From Cadophora sp. MPI-SDFR-AT-0126 (taxonomy: Eukaryota > Ascomycota > Leotiomycetes > Helotiales > Ploettnerulaceae), in contig JAGMVK010000005.1 in assembly GCA_020747065.1 (NCBI GenBank), forward strand, positions 1,860,001-1,924,000: 64,000 nucleotides of DNA, given 5' to 3'. The notes under the pieces were generated by a model that was given only the letters and a program-made list of their open reading frames with translations, was not told where the DNA came from and did no database searches. How positions within the stretch are numbered: the first letter of the stretch is position 1; each line of letters begins with the position of its first letter. The translations under genes were made by a program, and so were the position numbers. Positions 11,014-23,800 of this stretch are shown here, one piece after another.

Positions 11014-12637
11014 CTATGAACCAGTGGCACCATCCCCAAACATACTCTCAACCATTTCTCCACCCCTAATCGCCAATATTGAAAGAAGGGTATCACTCAA
11101 CTGCATCCGTCAAATTAGCCGACTTCTCATGGAAGCCACTCAAGATTTAGGGAAAATGAATCTTACACCATGCGTCTTCTCATTACAGCCCTGTAACCAA
11201 ACACCCGCCCTCTCATCCACAACTCCCTCCTCAAACTTCACCCTATAATCCCTCCCAACTTCCCACGCACCCTTCCCACCACTGGGCAACAACTCCCTAA
11301 CCTCGCTTAACATCCCCTCATGCGCATTCCTCACATACCCCGTTGCAGTAAACACATAATCAACCTCCACCTCCTCCTCCTCGCCATCGAGCCGTTTGCT
11401 CTCAATGGTATCTGCTAGTTTCAGCAAGACACTGGAGTTCAATGTCTGGGTAGCCGAGACGACTGTCCGGTTGGGGATGATGCGAGCGCGCCAATGCGAT
11501 TCGGTTGGTGCGGTGAGTCGTTGCATATACAATTGCTCGTAGATGTGTTCCAGGAGAGAGAGTCGGACTACGCCGTAGTTGGTGCCTCTGTCGAGGGCGA
11601 GAGCTGCGGCTCGCTCTGTGGAGGGTTGGGAGTAAATGCCGTCCACGCGGTCGGGGTCGAAGATTTCGTTAACGCTGGAGAAATCAATATTTGGACTGCA
11701 AACTTCACGCAAGAGGTATGTATGGAGATGGGAGGAGGACATACAAAGGACTATCATCACTCGGTCTCAAGCTGGCGCCCTTGATGATGAGCTTCACACT
11801 CACATCAGGAAATCTCGACCAGAGATCATTGAAAATCTCGGCAGCACTCTGTCCGCTACCAATAACAGCGAAGCGCAGCTTCCTCCCATCTTCTCTCTCC
11901 TGTATCCGCCCAATCATGTTTGCGAATTGAGACGAGTGAGCGACATGCTTGAGACCTCTCATATTGGTTGGGATGACAGGTTGTCCACCAACAGCAATGA
12001 CAACATGCCGAGCTCTTCTCGTGACCAGACTCCCATCCTCCGAACGAGCGGCCACATCCCAACTGACGACCTTCCCCTGGTCATTCTTCTCGGCTACATC
12101 AACACTCTCCACAGCCATACCATAGGCAACCTTCCCCTCCCGCTCAAAATGCCTAGCACACCAACGGAGATAATCCTCATACTCGAGTCTAGAGGGCAGG
12201 AACGTCCCCAGATTGACAAACTGGTTCAACCTCCCCTGATCAAACAGGTAGTTCAGAAACGTGAACTTCGATCTGGGGTCTCGAGGCGTGGCTAGGTCTT
12301 TGAGGAACGATATCTGCATTTTTGCGCCGGGGAGTTGCATGCCTGCGTGCCAGGCGAATTGGTGTTGTTTCTCGAGGAAGAGAGCTTTGGGTGCTGGGGT
12401 GATGTTGGCGTCGTGGAGAGCTATGGCGATTGCTAGCGAGGCTGGACCGAAGCCAACGCAGAGGAGGTCGAGGACTTCGTCCGAAGATGTGGGTGGCGTG
12501 ATTGAGGTTGTGTGACCATTTGTGTTGCCGTTGAGATGGGTTCCGTTCATTCGTCCATTTGAAAATGAAGTTCCATTGGTATGTGAATTCTCGACATCTT
12601 CGAGAGGCGAAGTGATTGCTGACGGCGTCATCTTCAA
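11014..12637 (-). CDS. sidA: L-ornithine N5-monooxygenase (SidA type)
   Basis: FAD- and NADPH-dependent hydroxylation of the ornithine side chain, the committed step of hydroxamate siderophore synthesis. Exons, read on the minus strand: 12637-11745, 11674-11167 and 11100-11014, giving 495 residues, close to the ~500 usual for SidA. Seen: a FAD site GFGPAS (62-67), a substrate-region block QLPGAKMQISFLKDLATPRD (101-120), an NADPH site GSGQSAAE (260-267), ATGY (408-411) and a C-terminal LSDTLLSILAIRGGEMVESM block. The last exon is easily missed: reading through its donor gives a false stop at 11140. The Asn-rich N-terminal ~50 residues are unlike the core. It sits beside an ABC exporter and a ferrichrome-type NRPS, which fixes the pathway. 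Its upstream gap carries four SreA-type GATA motifs, pointing to iron repression. Confidence 0.96.
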
Positions 12638-13901
12638 CTGCAGAGTTGTCCAATGGGCAAAGTAACGTGACCAGAAGGAGTAGGAAGGAACTATGGGGAA
12701 TAGCGGATGAATCTGTAAGATGTTGATATCTCAAATCAAATCTGTGATTTGCAGATGTAGTTGTCGCCGTTGAGTCTTTTTATGATCAATTTTCTGATTC
12801 AAAAAGAAAAACCTACACGACCTCTCAAATCCCAGAAAACCTGGTCATAAACAATGGCCAAGATCAGTTGTATATGATCCGTTCAGATCCACGGGGGTGA
12901 GATGTGAAATCAATCACGTCCTATTGGTACTGCGGTAGCTTTGACTTTCCCGATTTTGGGGGTGATGACAAGTACTCTTTCAGTGGACGCTCATTCGTCA
13001 GCTTTGCGGAGGAGGATGGATCACAAGCTAGACACCCCCGATGAGAGCTTTTGTTTTTCGAGATTTCGACCGAAAGTGACTTGACAAAAGAAGCTGTTGT
13101 TGGATGTGGATGATAATGTAGATGTTGCGCGTGCGATTTTTGGTGTATTTTCAAAGATGTCTCTGCTCTTTCAGTATTGGTACAGAGATATGCCGTTGAG
13201 CTTCGGGGCACCGGCGTCTGAGCTTATTTCGACTGCTGTCCCTCCGTCTCTTATAGATCGAAAATTGAGCTTTCCAAGGTGTGGTATTTGAGATTCTCCT
13301 CTGGTAGGAATATCTCGTTGAAACAACGTGCCGAGTACTAGCGATGATCAAGATCTCAAGTCGTGATATAGCCCAAGGACATGAGGCCCTTGGTACATCG
13401 GCGACAAAGCCCACTATGGACCCATACCATCAAGCTCTCGATTTCGTAACGCTTGAACTAGCTGCCTAACCTCGTGGGCGTGTCGATAGCGATTAGATGG
13501 ACCTGCAGGAATCAGCTGTTCGCGTGGCTGACTACTGCAGTGCTCGATTCAGACCCTTCATCCTGATCTCCGCTTTGAGCGGATTGGTGACAATCCGTGC
13601 GTCTCGATTGAGGTGACGCAAGAGACTTCAGCATAATTGACCCAGGATCACCTCTCTTTTTTCTTCCACGCCGTCGCTGTGGGAAGCTGTCGATGATTCG
13701 TCGGTAGCTGCCACATGCATGCTGTATTGGTGGGGTGGATCATAATTCCGTGCATGGAAGAGGGAGAAAATACGATGACGCCGAGATTTGATGTTGCATG
13801 CCCTTGTTGGATCGTCACTGTGGTGTTGTGATTCGAGAAAAGGTTCCACGCGGTCCATCCTCGGCACTGGGTGGATCGAAAATTTCTACTGCCAAGGGCA
13901 T

Positions 13902-13910
13902 TTATCTGAT
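13902..13910 (-). promoter_or_regulatory. SreA-type GATA motif
   Basis: Reads TTATCTGAT on the plus strand, so ATCAGATAA on the minus strand. This is a perfect match to ATCWGATAA, the consensus of SreA-family iron-responsive GATA repressors. It is 1.27 kb upstream of the sidA start. Confidence 0.6.
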
Positions 13911-14121
13911 CCGTTTGAAAAAGAGGGGAACAGTCCGATGTCGGGTAGCTATTCTCGCAGGGGTAGCTTTATCAGAGATTAGATGCACAGATGGTCAATG
14001 CAGCATTGTCTAATCAGATCAAGAGATAATCGCTTTGTTGACGACGCCGAGCGTCTTAAGGGAAGGTGTTACAAATTTCGTGATCACATTCGCACCTAGT
14101 CTGCTTTACGGGGACCGCTAG

Positions 14122-14130
14122 ATCTGATAA
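14122..14130 (+). promoter_or_regulatory. SreA-type GATA motif
   Basis: ATCTGATAA, a perfect ATCWGATAA match in the gap between sidA and the ABC transporter gene. Confidence 0.6.
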
Positions 14131-14487
14131 ACTTTCCACTGACGATGCCGAGACGGAAAGGGCGTGGCGGACGGGAGAGAGATGATGATCTGAAGTGCCG
14201 AGAACAAGGTACAACTCGGGGAAATTACGTGGAAGACCGGGAGACTCGTAAGGGTTAGTGGAGTTTTCCCACTTCCCAGGGATTTGGTGGTTGTCGGAGG
14301 ACTCGCGGAAAGGAGAAGACGTCGGCTCTACTTTAACATCTTCCACTGAGGATTGGGCAGACATACCAGACTGGGTAGAGCATCCGTACTGTCATCCGCT
14401 TCCAGAGCCGTATAGGGTGCTCTATTTGATATATGGGCGATGGTAAATAAAGCAATAGCACAGAATTCGTCAAATCAAGGGTCGTAG

Positions 14488-14496
14488 ATCTGATAA
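14488..14496 (+). promoter_or_regulatory. SreA-type GATA motif
   Basis: ATCTGATAA, a perfect match, 92 nt before the fourth copy and close to the 3' end of the ABC gene. Confidence 0.55.
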
Positions 14497-14587
14497 ATGT
14501 TTGTAAATACTGCCTCAGTACAATGAGCTTTTCTATCCCCAACTCCTGACTACTGTGCAATGCTATGCTCAAAGGTATGCAAGTAAA

Positions 14588-14596
14588 ATCAGATAA
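14588..14596 (+). promoter_or_regulatory. SreA-type GATA motif
   Basis: ATCAGATAA, a perfect match lying 8 nt beyond the ABC transporter stop codon. It may act at a distance on sidA, or be incidental. Confidence 0.5.
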
Positions 14597-14603
14597 ACAG
14601 ATC

Positions 14604-17600
14604 TCATCCTAGATCCTGCGCTCTTATCATCTGTTCATATATTCCACCCCCTCCCATCAAGTCTTCATGTCTGCCCTCCTCAACGATCTTTCCCTGATCG
14701 AACACCATTATCCGATCTGCGTGCTGGACGCTCGTAAGTCGATGTGCAATTATGATTGTAGTTCGCTTGCGAGAAGCTGCGGAGATGGCTTCCTGGATCT
14801 GTGCTTCGGAGTGGGAGTCTGGGAGGAGAAAATTGTTAGCGAAACATAGTCTGGGGAAGGCAAGACGGAGAATCAAGAAGACACGCTGGCATACCTAGAG
14901 CAGATGTTGCTTCGTCAAGAAGTAGGATCTCAGGATTGCGGAGATATGCGCGAGCTATTGCAATCCTTTGTTTTTGCCCGCCCGAAAGTTGAGAACCATT
15001 GTTTCCACATTGTCTGTGTTTGTGTCAGTACTCTAGTCGAGATCCTTTGTTTAGGAGAAACTACATACGTTTCGTATCCATCGGGCAGGCCATTAACGAA
15101 GTCATGGATACCGACAGCTTTACAAGCTTCAATAACCTCTTCTCGTGTCGCTACATTTCCTGGTCGAGCCCCTAGCCCAACATTGAAAGCGACACTGCCG
15201 GAAAATAGATCTGGGTCTTGTGCAACCAGGCTGATTCTGGCACGATGTTCAGATACTGGCACAGACTTGATATCCACGCCATCCAGGAGTACAGAGCCCG
15301 ATGTTGGATCATAGAACCGCTCAATAAGAGATATGGCTGACGTCTTTCCAGCACCTGAACGTCCCACGAGAGCAACTGTCTCGCCAGCTTTGATGGTAAA
15401 ATTGAGATTGGTGAAAATTGGGGCGTTAGGACGGGATTTGTATGTCAGAGAAACGTTTTCAAAGGTTATGCTACCTGTTTGGCTTGCTGATTTGCCTTTG
15501 TAGGTAGTCACTGAAGTCATTGGAGAAGTCATCGGGTCCACTATATTATTGGACGGGGTATCGATGCTAGGCTTCTGGTCGTGAAGTGCGAAAACTCTAG
15601 AGGCTGCCCCCTTGGCTCGACCAATGTCCGGTGCAAGACTGAAAATCTGACCTGCTGCTTGGGCTGAGAAGAGGATGGCCGGAAGGACGATGAAGAATTG
15701 GAGACTCGAGTATTGGCCGGAGCGGACTTGTTTTGCTCCCCACCAATATGCTAGTGCATAAACAAAATATCTGCAAAGTATCAGAAAGATGTTTGACATT
15801 GAATTGGGAGCACTTACGTGATTGCGAGTGCAAACGCCAGAATCAGGTTCCCAAGAGCTGTTCCGCGAAAAGTTTGTTTTTGGTACTTGTCAACGGCGAC
15901 TTGGAACCTCTGTGAAGTAAGCCTTTCCGTACCAAGCGCAGCTATGGTCCGAATGTTGGAGCAGGCTTCCGAGGCGAGTGATGCAGCCTCTGTGTAAGCA
16001 TACTGATTTTTCTCCTCGACTTTAGCAAGGACCCGAATTCTGGTGAACCCAGCAAGTATGACGACTGGAGAAGTAGCAAAAAGAACAATTGCAATCTTCC
16101 AGGCGACAACGTGTGCTAAGATTGCTCCACCAACCACTGACACAAATGCAGAGACTATAGTACCTATGATGACACCCGAAAGACCACTCAGGTGACCGGC
16201 GTCCATGCTGATGACTGAAGTAAGAGCCGAAGTTGATCGACCTGGCTGAAGAAACCATTCCATGTCCTGGCGGAGAATTGTACGTAAGGAAATGTCTCGA
16301 GTGCGGAAAATCAAGTGTTCCGAGACAATTCCAAAGCATGAACCAGAAGTGATATAGCCAAACAGAGCGGCCAGAGCTACAACGAAGAACATGAGGCAGA
16401 AGAAGTCGACTTGGGCGGAAGGAACAAGTCCATTGAGAAGCTCGACCAGGTGCCCAAAAATGATAGATTCTCCAAGTATCAAAGCTCCGGTAGTCAGGGA
16501 TCCTACCAGGGCGAGTATTGTAAAGACTACTCTTGCTCGGCTTAGAGCAAGGCAACGCTTGATAATGGTGAACGTGCTGAAATGCTTGTCTTCGACAGTT
16601 GACAATTCTGGGGTATCGGAGGGCTACTCACACATTAGCACAATGTCATCACTCGCTCCAATGACTTGACGACAGCTAGCCCGCTAGGTGTGGCTTACCT
16701 GCGACTCGGACTGATACTCTATTTCGGGGTTGTCATTGAAGGTCAATTTGTGTTTTGTCGAAACCGAATGATCGGATGAATCATCCCAAGTCAACTTCTG
16801 AGCCTCAATCAGTTGCCGGTAAACCCCATCGTCATTCGACATCAAAGTCTCATGATTGCCTTGCTCAAGAATTCGCCCTTTCCCCATGACAATGATGTTA
16901 TTAGCCGACTTTACAGATGCAAGCCTGTGTGCAATCATGACTGTCGTTCGATTTCCCATAGATCGTGAGGTTCCAAGTGACGTGAGAATTGCTGCTTCGC
17001 TTATTGTATCCAAAGCACTTGTTGCTTCATCAAGGACCAAAAGTGCTGGATCCCCCACAAGACTTCTAGCCAGACAAAGTCGTTGCTTTTGCCCACCTGA
17101 AAGCTTCGTCCCATCGGGTTGTCCCAGCCAAGTGTCAATCCCATCAGGTAGCGAATTGATAAAACACCATGCATCTGCGGCTTTACAAGCTTTGATACAC
17201 CTCCCTCTCATTTCATCGTCGGGAAGTTCTGGTCCCTTGTAGCCATCACGGATATTTGTGTAGATGGTGCCCGAGAACACAGCTGGATCTTGGTCAACAA
17301 GAGCAATCTGATTCCGAAGGCTTGCAAGATTGTATTCTGGTAGAGAGTGCCCATCAATTGTAATATTTCCATGAGATGGATCGTATAGCCTCAGAAGCAG
17401 GGCAGCGATGGTGCTCTTCCCACTTCCCGAAGATCCTACGATTCCTACTGTAGAGCCCATTTTGATTTTGAAGCTGACGGAATCCAGGACGGTCTCCGTC
17501 AATCGAGCAGGATATGCGAAGCTGGTTTCGTTGAAAATGATCTCCTTCTCGGGTCCGAAAGTCTCGTCATCGGCTTGGACTCCGTCTTTGGAATAAATAT

Positions 17601-18819
17601 CGATGTCAATAGCTGGGTAGTCGATCAAGCTGAGTATTCGACTTCCGGCAGAAGCAGCTTGGGAGAAAGACTGGATGAAGGGTCCAGCTTGACCTATAAC
17701 GAATGAGGCATCGAGAATCAGGAAGACGATTGCGTAGACCGTTCCGGCGCTTCCATTGCCATTACTGTCCTTGATTATTCGGGCGCCTTGCCAGAATGCC
17801 AATGCATTTGCTGCGTAACTGTAAGTCGTTAGCTCCACAAAGACCAGACTAACTTAAGGTCAAAGACGTACGCAATGAAGAACACACTGCCCAAGAGAAC
17901 AGCCCCAGCGACTGCCTTCTTCATCCCGGCTCGCATAGCATCTTTGAGATGGCTCTGATGATCGCGAGTCAGAGATTCAAATGCATCAAAGGCCTGCACG
18001 ACCTGAACGGCCTTGATAGCACCCTCGGCAATCGAAGCAGCTGAAGTTGTACATTCCGATGCTGCCCTGGAAAAGGCACCAAGAACAGACGTGCCGGTAA
18101 TGATCACCAATGTCATAGAAGGGATAACGGCAGCAAACAATATACCAGTGAGACGAGCATTGAGGCCGAAGCCTACAATAAATGCCACAAGGAAGTAGCT
18201 GACCGATTGGAGAAAGATCCCGACCTTCTCAGCAGTTCCAGCTTGGACTGTCTGCGCATCTACTGTCAAACGACTTGTGATCTGTCTGCAATTTAGTTCA
18301 GATACGGTGCCCTCTTCACAAGTTGACTTACATCTGGACATTGAGTTTCATAGAATGTCTGATCGAGGCCCAGTGCTTTGTTTACCATCTGGGTTCTCAG
18401 CCCTCTAGATATTCTGGCCCCAACAATCCCCCAACAGAACGCCCATCCCCATGTTACAGCGAAATACGCACATGCTAGAAAAATTAGACTAGTTTCAAAG
18501 ATTTTCAAAGGGTCTACCAACCGACTCCGAGTAGTTGAGATATTCTCTGCTGAACTTCTTCCTCTGAAGGGGGAAACGCATCAATGATCTTTGCGAAGAC
18601 AATCCCGATGATAGGAAGAGGAATTCCAGCAGCGATTGCGAGGACAATTCCACAAACCAGGATGAATCTTGACTGTAAATCTTGCAAGGGTCTAAAAAGT
18701 GAGAAATATGAAGACCTTGATTTCTTGATGGTTCCGTCTTTGGGCAGAAGACGGCGAGGCTTCAGCATCATCCGCCATCTGCTTGACCTGCCATCTTCTT
18801 CACTTGCGAAGAGTGTCAT
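14604..18819 (-). CDS. Full-length ABCB-type ABC transporter, siderophore cluster
   Basis: Eight exons (minus strand): 18819-18522, 18474-18332, 18281-17872, 17818-16699, 16623-15818, 15770-15069, 15013-14895 and 14818-14604. All junctions are in phase and give 1270 residues, the usual size of fungal MDR/ABCB pumps. The order is TMD1, NBD1, TMD2, NBD2. NBD1 has Walker A GSSGSGKS (~413), LSGGQ (~520) and Walker B LLVLDEA. NBD2 has GRSGAGKT (~1062), LSGGQKQR (~1170) and ILLLDEA. Both H-loops (IAHRLAS, IAHRLTS) are present, so both ATP sites look competent. It uses ATP to move an organic substrate across a membrane. Its place between sidA and the NRPS suggests a ferrichrome-type siderophore or a breakdown product as cargo, in the plasma membrane or a vesicle membrane; that part is inference. 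A GATA motif lies 87 nt upstream of the ATG. Confidence 0.93.
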
Positions 18820-18905
18820 TGGAGCTTGCAGTACATGTTCAGGACAAATCTTGACACATTATCACTGGAACGAAAACATGGTCCCATCTCTGTCCACATT
18901 TTGAG

Positions 18906-18914
18906 ATCTGATAA
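18906..18914 (+). promoter_or_regulatory. SreA-type GATA motif at ABC promoter
   Basis: ATCTGATAA, a perfect match 87 nt upstream of the ABC transporter ATG. It is the best-placed motif for direct control of that gene. Confidence 0.65.
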
Positions 18915-19632
18915 GAAGTGGCCTCCTACCAGGAATAGTATGGTCATTATTAATTTTCGCAGGACCTTCCTTTCCGAGGCCCTCGATTTCTAGAGACACT
19001 CCCATCCAGCAAAACAACATGCTGATCAACGGCAAATGTACCGTCACTGTGCATAGCGCCTCTTTGCGGGGGCAGTAGCTTGGTTCGGCACTGAGCAACT
19101 TGCCCACAACCACTTTAAGCATAAGACGGCGTGCGTCCCGGCATTTTCACTAGCGCGAGGGTTGCAGTACTGCATGGTTGCACTTTGGTTCGAGGTAAAC
19201 GTATGTCGTAGTCATGACCTCGGATTCATTGTCAATTTCAGTTTCGGACATTTCACCAAAAGACGCTGGTCTTCCATCCAATCTTTGGCTGACAGTGACA
19301 GCCTGAAATGAGTGGATTTGGCAAATTTGTCAAATATCACAAGCTAAAAAATCATCCCAGGAATCGATTACAAAACGAAACAGCAAACAACATGGAAGGT
19401 GATGTATGTGATCCCCCACAAGATAGACGGAATACGGCCGAAGCTAGAGATGTTCCACAATTCGGAGAGCACATAGCAGGGCGTTTTGCTCCCGGAAGTT
19501 GATCCAAGAGTAAATGGTATCTGCCCCATAGCAACCGCCAGCCATCGAGATCTTCAAGGAATCATGCGAGTAGCACTGATCGTCGGCAAATGAAGCCAAG
19601 AGGCTCAGCGGCAGGGTGAGGTAACTTTACAG

Positions 19633-19641
19633 TTATCAGAT
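19633..19641 (-). promoter_or_regulatory. SreA-type GATA motif beside a CCAAT box
   Basis: TTATCAGAT on the plus strand. On the minus strand a CCAAT (19662-19658) precedes ATCTGATAA with 16 nt between them. CCAAT plus a GATA-like element recalls CBC/HapX sites at iron genes, though the spacing is not one I can confirm as canonical. Confidence 0.6.
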
Positions 19642-19801
19642 CGTCTCTACCCCACTCATTGGACGGACACCCTCCTTGTCCCTAGGCTATTCTCCGTCTT
19701 GGGTCTCCGGACGCCCTGTACCGACATCGGATTGAATGGCCAAGCAGAAGGCTCAGCGAGCCAGCGTCACTGGGTTGTACCAGGGTCTGGGCAAGCTCGG
19801 G

Positions 19802-19810
19802 ATCTGATAA
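19802..19810 (+). promoter_or_regulatory. SreA-type GATA motif
   Basis: ATCTGATAA, a perfect match in the shared promoter, 1.05 kb upstream of the NRPS ATG. Confidence 0.6.
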
Positions 19811-20860
19811 GATTACGGTTAGGACGTGAAGAATCTTCCTTGCCCGCACTGGATCTGCTTTCGGATGCATGAATGAGGGGTATTCATACGTGCGTCGAAG
19901 ATGTTATTGTTAGTCATGGAAAAGAGAGACAATGTGTTGTTGGTGATCACGTAGAGGTTAGGAGAAACTAGAGACAAAGTATTGTGGAGATAAGATTGAA
20001 GTGAGCGCAATCAGCGGCAGCACTTCGAAACTGAGCTGACATAATCGTTATCGCTTATGGAAATGCACCCGATGGCCTAGAATGCCACGGCATGGCTGCC
20101 TCCCTCTCAAATGGATCTTGTCAGCATGGCGGAACTCAACCAGCTGTCAACAGACCTTTCCTACTCACCATCTACTCACTCGCCCGTTCTAGCTTCAGGA
20201 GTTGGCCAAACCTTCTGTTTTCTCTCTTAGTATTTCTTCGCATTGGCCGCAAAGAATTTATCGTGGAAGTGTCCCATGTGATCAAGTAACATGGTTGTCG
20301 AGTCACTTTCAAAAACAGTCCGCCTCGCAACGATATGCCGCTGCACAAGCCAACAGTGAGCAGTAATAGTCTGGTCAGTTCGAATGGCGCCTCTTTAAAT
20401 CTTCTGCCGCCCCCACGGCTTTGAACAAGGATGCCATACGTCACGAAGACGTTGGTGGGCCGATGCTGTCCAAGCTATGTACTGAGTCAAGCCTCCGGCT
20501 TCGTACTCCGTACAATATCATCTTCAGTCACTTCAAAAAACAATAAGCAAATAGAGGCGTGCGATACAAAGCCTTTCGACTGGACAGCACAGTCCTCGTT
20601 GCCGCAAAAGAAATCAATACAGGTGGACGTGACTGATGGGCAGCAACCAGAAAACTCACCACTAAGATTTATCCTATTTCCAAGCGGGTGGAGACTTCAC
20701 TACCACACGTTTGAGATGAGCACGTGAAGCGACTTGGAAAGGACTCTTGATATTGCCATCGTTCCCGCCCGGAAATCACCAATAATCTCACCTACTCCTC
20801 CTATGTGGAAACTCCATTAGTTCTCCCGACCCTAATTTTTTTTCGTTCCATCATGAGCAT

Positions 20861-23800
20861 ATGATTTCTGGGGTAGCTATGGCCGAACGACTTTCTATCC
20901 TCAATGACCCTCCTTCAATTTTGGAAGGGCCCCGGCTGCTGCATAAGCTGATCCAATGGGAGAAGCACAGCCAGAATACTGCGATCGACTTCGCCAGCAA
21001 CCGAACCAGAAAGCGATATAGTTATCATGATACTCAATCATGCGTAGCATTTTTGGGAAAACGGATCAACGAGGCTCTGAGAAAGTCCCAAACAAGCGAG
21101 CCGTCTCGTCAACATGTCGTTCCGCTCCTCCTGCCCCAATCACCAGGATTGTATATTTCGCAGCTGGCTATTCTACAATCGGGAGGCGCATTCTGTCCTA
21201 TCAACCTCGATGCGCCTAGGGATCGAATCAAATTTGTCGCTAGCGATGTCTCTGCAAGCATCATCATCACAACACCCGAGTTTGAAAACATTGTTACTTG
21301 GGAAAATGGGCCGACTGTTATTCTCGTGGATGAGTTCCCAGTTGTCGTGCAAGAGCAGACAAACGAAGGCGGTACCACGCGTGATGTTGCACCAGACGAT
21401 GTATCCTACGTGATGTACACATCTGGATCGAGTGGAACCCCCAAAGGGGTGGCTGTCAGTCATATGGCCGTTTCACAGTCCCTCCTGGCACATGAAAGAC
21501 ACATTCCTGGATTCCAAAGATTTTTACAATTTGCTGCACCATCATTCGATGTTTCAGTATTCGAAATATTCTTTCCACTCCTACGAGGTTCAACGCTGGT
21601 CGGTTGCGATCGAAGTCAACTGCTTAATGACCTGCCAGGAATGATAACAGAATTGGAAGTTGATGCGGCAGAGCTTACACCGACTGTCGTCGGCTCTCTC
21701 CTTCAGAAAAGATCAAACGCTCCTGGACTGAAACTTCTTCTGACCATTGGAGAGATGCTCACATCGCCTATCGTTAAAGAGTTTGGAGGGTCTAAGACTC
21801 AGGCCAACATGCTCTATGGAATGTATGGTCCGACAGAGGCAGCCATTCATTGCACCGTGTACCCGAAGATGGAGGCAGATGCGAAGCCTGGAAATATTGG
21901 AATTCCTTTTGACACTGTGTCAACGTTCATTGCTGCTGCGAGCATGTCTTTGGATGATGCTGCGGATCTCAAATTTTTGCCCATTGGAGACCTTGGCGAG
22001 CTTGTTCTGAGCGGTCCACAGCTTGCACAAGGATATCTGAATCGAGACGAGCAGAATAAGGCAGCCTTTGTACGTTACAACGGCAAGATATACTACCGGA
22101 CTGGTGACAAGGCACGGCAACTTGAGAATGGAACGATCGAAATCCTTGGGCGCATAAGTGCCGGCCAAGTGAAGCTTCGTGGCCAGAGAGTCGAACTTGG
22201 TGAGATTGAGGAGGTAGCCTACAAGCATCCCGGCCTGAAGACTGTCGTCGTCGTTGTGCTAAACGGCATACTCATCATGTTTGCACTTACGGATGATCAG
22301 TCGATCATGCCTGAACATGTGATGGAGACGTGTTCCAAGTGGCTGCCAAAGTTTATGGTTCCGAGTGAAATTGTTCTTTTGCAGCAATTTCCGTATTTGC
22401 CATCTGGCAAAGTGGACAAGAGAAGGCTGGAATCCGACTACCAGACCAATCGAGCGGCCGAGAATACCCTTACCATGGCGACTGAAACTGAACGCGTTGT
22501 GAAGAATGTCCTTCAGGAAGTTCTTGGCGACTTCTCAGTGACCACTCGACTTGCAGCTGCAGGCCTAGACTCTCTTATTGCCATCCGAGTTGCATCGAAG
22601 TTGCGAAGCTCGAATTTCAACATCAGCACCGTTGCCGTGCTGCAAGCTGAAACCTTCAAGTCTCTCGTTAGCCTTTGCGACAATTCCATATCTACTGCGC
22701 AAGTGCCGGAAACTCAGAAAAAGCCGGCCCAACAAAACATCGAAGTTGTACTGAATGGACATGCGAAGGATGTGGGGTTCACAAAGGAATGCACACCACT
22801 TCAATCTGCGATGCTATCAGAAACGGCCCTAAATCAAGAGGCATATCGAAACTGGATTGAATTAGAGCTACCGGGCATCACTGATCTGGACGACGTAATT
22901 TCAGTCTTACATGACCTGGCTGATTCCAATCCAATATTGAGAACTGGATTTGCGGAACCTCACGACCACAATGGATTCGTGCAGCTCATCTGGAGAGGGC
23001 TGGAGGATTCTCAAATTGAAATTGTAGGGACTTTCCGGTATGAGTTCGACGAGTCCAAGGATGTCTCTTTGCATCGCCCGATTCGATTCCAAATTCTGCA
23101 AGTTCAGTCTGCCACAAGGATTCTCATTCACATCCACCATGCTCTTTACGATGGGTGGTCACTTGAGTTATTGCTTGATGACCTCAATTCGTTGTTGTCG
23201 AATGCCCCACTTCCAAGCCGACCACCATTTACAGATGTTGTCGAGAGTTACCAGAAAGGTGAAATGTCATCTGACAAGTGGCTCACGAAAGATTATTGGA
23301 GAGACCATCTCGCCCTTTTGGATGTGGCCCAGGTGCCTAATTTCCAGCCCAAGGAGTCTCCACCGCCATCTCTGGCAATCGAGCGGCTTCAGACTTCTCT
23401 TTCCACTACAGATGTTGAGGCAGCTTCCCGTCGTCTGTCAGCCAGTCCACAGTCATTATTCCAAGCAGCTTATGCTATCGTACTAAGCTCATATCTTGGT
23501 GCTTCTGATATCTGCTTTGGCACAGTCTTCTCAGGGCGGACGCTCCCAATCGGTGGGATCGAGGACATCGTAGGACCATGCCTTGCAACATTACCAGTTC
23601 GAGTTGACCTCTCAACGACCGGAAGCCTTCAAAGTTTGGTCCAAGATCTAAATTCAACGAATAGGAAGCACATGGAGCACAGCACGCTTCCACTCCGTGA
23701 CATCAAATCGATAAGCGGAATTAATCCTCGGCAGCTGCTCTTCGACACATTGCTCATTTGGCAACAGACTCTGCACAGCTACGACCACAAACGAGAGCAT

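Larger units (their letters stand above)
12638..14603. other. sidA upstream region / ABC 3' gap
   Basis: About 1.97 kb with no supported gene. It holds four perfect ATCWGATAA motifs (13902, 14122, 14488, 14588) and one 8-of-9 match (13969). A CCAAT box lies just upstream of the sidA ATG, near 12650 on the minus strand as ATTGG. Confidence 0.6.
18820..20860. other. Bidirectional promoter of ABC gene and NRPS
   Basis: About 2.04 kb between divergent starts. It contains three perfect ATCWGATAA motifs (18906, 19633, 19802), with an ATTGG (CCAAT on the minus strand) at 19658-19662. Short ORFs here have no recognisable product. Confidence 0.6.

Noticed and set aside
11636..12295. 219-residue plus-strand frame opposite sidA
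   Set aside because: Antisense to a gene with clear FAD and NADPH motifs.
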